Assembly (NCBI GenBank): GCA_963772315.1
Contig: CAVYWJ010000004.1
Location: forward strand, 310,001-374,000
Source of the DNA: Haliangium sp963772315
Lineage (GTDB): Bacteria > Myxococcota_A > Polyangia > Haliangiales > Haliangiaceae
DNA length: 64,000 nucleotides
Reading direction: 5' to 3'
Part shown: piece after piece, positions 62,295 to 64,000 of the stretch
Numbering within the stretch: position 1 is the first letter of the stretch
Layout of the letters: each line of letters starts with the position of its first letter
The notes under the pieces: model-generated
The model's database searches: none
Seen by the model: the letters and a program-made list of their open reading frames with translations, nothing else
What the model was told of the DNA's origin: nothing
Position numbers and translations under genes: made by a program

Positions 62295-63314
62295 CTACTT
62301 CTTGAACACCGAGTCGTAGACCGGCTCGGCGGCCGCGGGCGCGTCCACGGTCGAGCCCTGGACCTCGTCGTCGTCGAACTGCACGGTCTTGCCCTGCTTG
62401 CCCTCGAGCACGGTCTGGGAGCGGGTCTGCTTGGCGCGGCCAGCCTTGTTGCGGAAGGTCTCGACATCGCCCGCGCTCGGCGCCTTCGCGGGCTTGCCAC
62501 GCTCCATCGGCTGGTCCACGGCCTCGACGTAGTACGAACGCAGGAGCTTGTCCTCGAGCTTGCGGAACAGCGTGGGCGAGCCGAAGGTCTCGATGGCCAC
62601 GACCTCGCCGTTCAGGGCCACGATGAAGCCGACCATGTCCTTGCGGCTGGCCAGCGTGCGCAGGGTCGGGCCGATGTGCTTCTCGTAGTCGGCGATCGCG
62701 CGGTTCACCGACCCGTCCGTGGCCACGCGGCGATACGTGTCGGTGTCGTTGCTGACCTGTCGCTTGGCGTTCTTGCTCGCGACCTCGCTCCACACCTGGC
62801 TCTGGTCGGCGTACTTGGCCTTCTTGCGCAGCTCGGTGTGGGCCAGGGTCCCGGCCGTGGAGAACTCGGCCTTGCGTCCGGCCCAGCGGCCGTGCTCGAC
62901 GCAGAACACCGGGATGGTCTGCTTGCTGCTCGCCGGGATGACCGTGTCCTTGCCGATGATGCGGTCCTGCTTGCCGCCGATGATGACCTCGCCGGCCATG
63001 AGGAACAGCGGCTTGTCGGCGCGGTTATGGAGCACGAGCTCGTTGACGGTGCCGCCGTCGTCGGTCTCGATCACGCGGACCTTGCCGGACTTCATGCCCT
63101 CGTCCAGCACCAGGTAATCTGGGGCGGCCGCGGCCGCGCTCGAGACCACGGGCATGATGGTGAGGTTCTCGTAGGTGATGGGGGCGAGCGCGGACTTGTG
63201 GGTGTCGAGGGCGAGCGCGCTGCCGGGCGGCGGCGTGGCAAAGACCTGCGGCTGGGCGTGAGCGAGCAGGGGCAGGGCGATCAGAAGGGCGGCGAAGGGG
63301 GCGATGCGTCTCAT
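62295..63314 (-). CDS. Secreted ARPP-1 (DUF6569) family protein
   Basis: 339 residues. The signal peptide is 'ALLIALPLLAHAQPQVF'. The body matches the ARPP-1 domain: 'ITYENLTIMPVVS' near the start, 'FLMAGEVIIGGKQDRIIGKD', 'IPVFCVEHGRWAGR' and 'DMVGFIVALNGEVVAIETFG'. The domain is of unknown biochemistry and was named for occurrence with ADP-ribosylglycohydrolase and rhodanese-phosphatase proteins. The C-terminal 70 residues are polar and probably flexible. The start at 63314 follows AAAGGAACG. It is 51 bases upstream of the selenoprotein gene on the same strand and may share its transcript. Confidence 0.88.
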   Translation of the reverse strand: MRRIAPFAALLIALPLLAHAQPQVFATPPPGSALALDTHKSALAPITYENLTIMPVVSSAAAAAPDYLVLDEGMKSGKVRVIETDDGGTVNELVLHNRADKPLFLMAGEVIIGGKQDRIIGKDTVIPASSKQTIPVFCVEHGRWAGRKAEFSTAGTLAHTELRKKAKYADQSQVWSEVASKNAKRQVSNDTDTYRRVATDGSVNRAIADYEKHIGPTLRTLASRKDMVGFIVALNGEVVAIETFGSPTLFRKLEDKLLRSYYVEAVDQPMERGKPAKAPSAGDVETFRNKAGRAKQTRSQTVLEGKQGKTVQFDDDEVQGSTVDAPAAAEPVYDSVFKK

Positions 63315-63433
63315 GGCGTGCGTTCCTTTCCGCCGCTACCTACGTGTGACCCGGTGAGAGGATCTGCGTATCAGCGCCAGGCCGCGACGATTTCTCGGGC
63401 GGCCGCCCATGGGCCGAGATTATTTCGATCCGG

Positions 63434-64000
63434 TTACAGCCCGGAGCTGCAACCAGGCGGCGTGCTGGAAGCATCGCGCGGATCGTGGCCGGCCCGGAAG
63501 CTCGGTGACATCGAAGCAGCCATCGAGATCCGCGTCGAGCGCGATCCGGCGACCCGAGCCCAGCGGGACGCAGGTATAGGTGAGCGGTGCGAGGAGGGCC
63601 CGGATGCGCAGCTGGGCGTCGGTGCGCGCGGGCTCATCGTCCTTGCTCGACACGAACAGGCCGAGATCATCGACGTACAGGTAGCCGCGCTCCCTGCCGT
63701 GCGGACGCGTGGTGACCACGAGCTCGCACTCGGGCCCGTGCGGGTTCAAAGGCGCGTGCGGCGTGGGCATGGTGGCGGCGTTGGTGCTGGCGCGCTCGAT
63801 GAGGAGATCGATGCGGCTGTCGACCGCGACCCAATTGCTGGCCGTCAGCGTGACCTGCTGGCCCACCACGGGCGCGAGGTTGCTGTCGAACGCGAGCATG
63901 AAGCTCTCCATGTCCCGGCGCATCGGATCGCCCTCGGGGCCGGTCGGGAAGCCCTCCGGCGCGAGCGTATCGGAGAATCCCAGCACCTGCATGAAGCGGA
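63434..64000 (-). CDS. C-terminal part of a secreted protein of unknown function (5' end outside window)
   Basis: At least 188 residues enter from the right edge. The readable sequence ('ESFMLAFDSNLAPVVGQQVT', 'VDSRIDLLIERASTNAA', 'GRERGYLYVDDLGLFVSSKD', 'LTYTCVPLGSGRRIALDADL') resembles the C-terminal domain of large exported myxobacterial proteins with a di-heme or hydrolase front part. It ends with an Asp-rich calcium-type motif 'DLDGCFDVTEL'. Near 63500 one base seems to be in excess. In the shifted frame it goes on 'RAGHDPRDASSTPPGC' and stops at 63434, the more family-like ending; without the shift it stops at 63420. Confidence 0.65.

Overview
The window is about 64 kb of very GC-rich, densely coding bacterial DNA with both strands used. 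The gene content points to a myxobacterium-like member of the Myxococcota, probably near the Haliangium/Nannocystis/Polyangium groups. The clues are Cys-rich secreted lipoproteins with fibrinogen-like ends, a MopE-like Asp-rich repeat protein, a MYXO-CTERM-like tail, a retron reverse transcriptase of the Mx162 type, a SitA/TIGR02269-like polymorphic toxin, a TIGR02996 repeat protein and many lipoproteins of unknown function. This placement is inferred from protein families; no rRNA is present.

Layout. 1-9.8 kb: a glycosyltransferase fused to a flavoprotein, a PfpI-like protein, membrane proteins, a cyclophilin, a remnant of a DUF4118 sensor kinase and an intact hybrid histidine kinase. 9.8-11.2 kb: a collapsed DUF262 / AAA ATPase / partner operon. 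11.4-12.3 kb: an ArsR-SRPBCC pair with a probably leaderless, autoregulated promoter. 12.37-12.72 kb: palindrome array 1. 12.8-15.6 kb: two secreted lipoproteins. 15.7-19.5 kb: a four-gene operon (acyl carrier protein, diiron desaturase-like protein, AcpS-thioesterase fusion, fatty acyl-AMP ligase) that could load, modify and release a fatty acid on a dedicated carrier. 19.8-22.9 kb: two divergent MHS-type transporters. 22.9-24.9 kb: a broken toxin with two paralogous immunity-like genes. 25.6-31.2 kb: a tripartite RND efflux operon whose pump gene is frameshifted. 31-38.9 kb: a phosphodiesterase, a MopE-like lipoprotein, icd, a TlpA-like thioredoxin and amtB. 38.97-39.28 kb: palindrome array 2, next to a chimeric gene. 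40-46.3 kb: a TPR-like lipoprotein, a broken Rpn-like gene and a HEAT-aldo/keto reductase fusion. 46.3-49.3 kb: a retron with two tandem msr-msd RNA genes. 49.4-57 kb: a PhyH dioxygenase, a large arginase-like protein with a 40-residue companion ORF, a broken beta-helix protein and topoisomerase III. 57-64 kb: a Gly/Cys-repeat lipoprotein coupled to an Lgt-like fusion protein, a probable selenocysteine-containing AhpD-like protein with a visible SECIS hairpin, an ARPP-1 protein and a cut-off secreted protein.

The strongest candidates for undescribed biology are four. Two intergenic arrays of palindromes are each spaced at exactly 42 bp, the same period with unrelated cores. The retron carries two complete ncRNA copies whose stems covary. 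The AhpD-like protein has a CxxU motif. The Gly-Gly-Cys repeat lipoprotein shares a translationally coupled operon with an Lgt-like enzyme.

Caution: at least ten otherwise well-conserved genes are interrupted by single-base frameshifts. Some of the 'pseudogenes' below may be sequencing indels, so each is described with both possibilities in mind.
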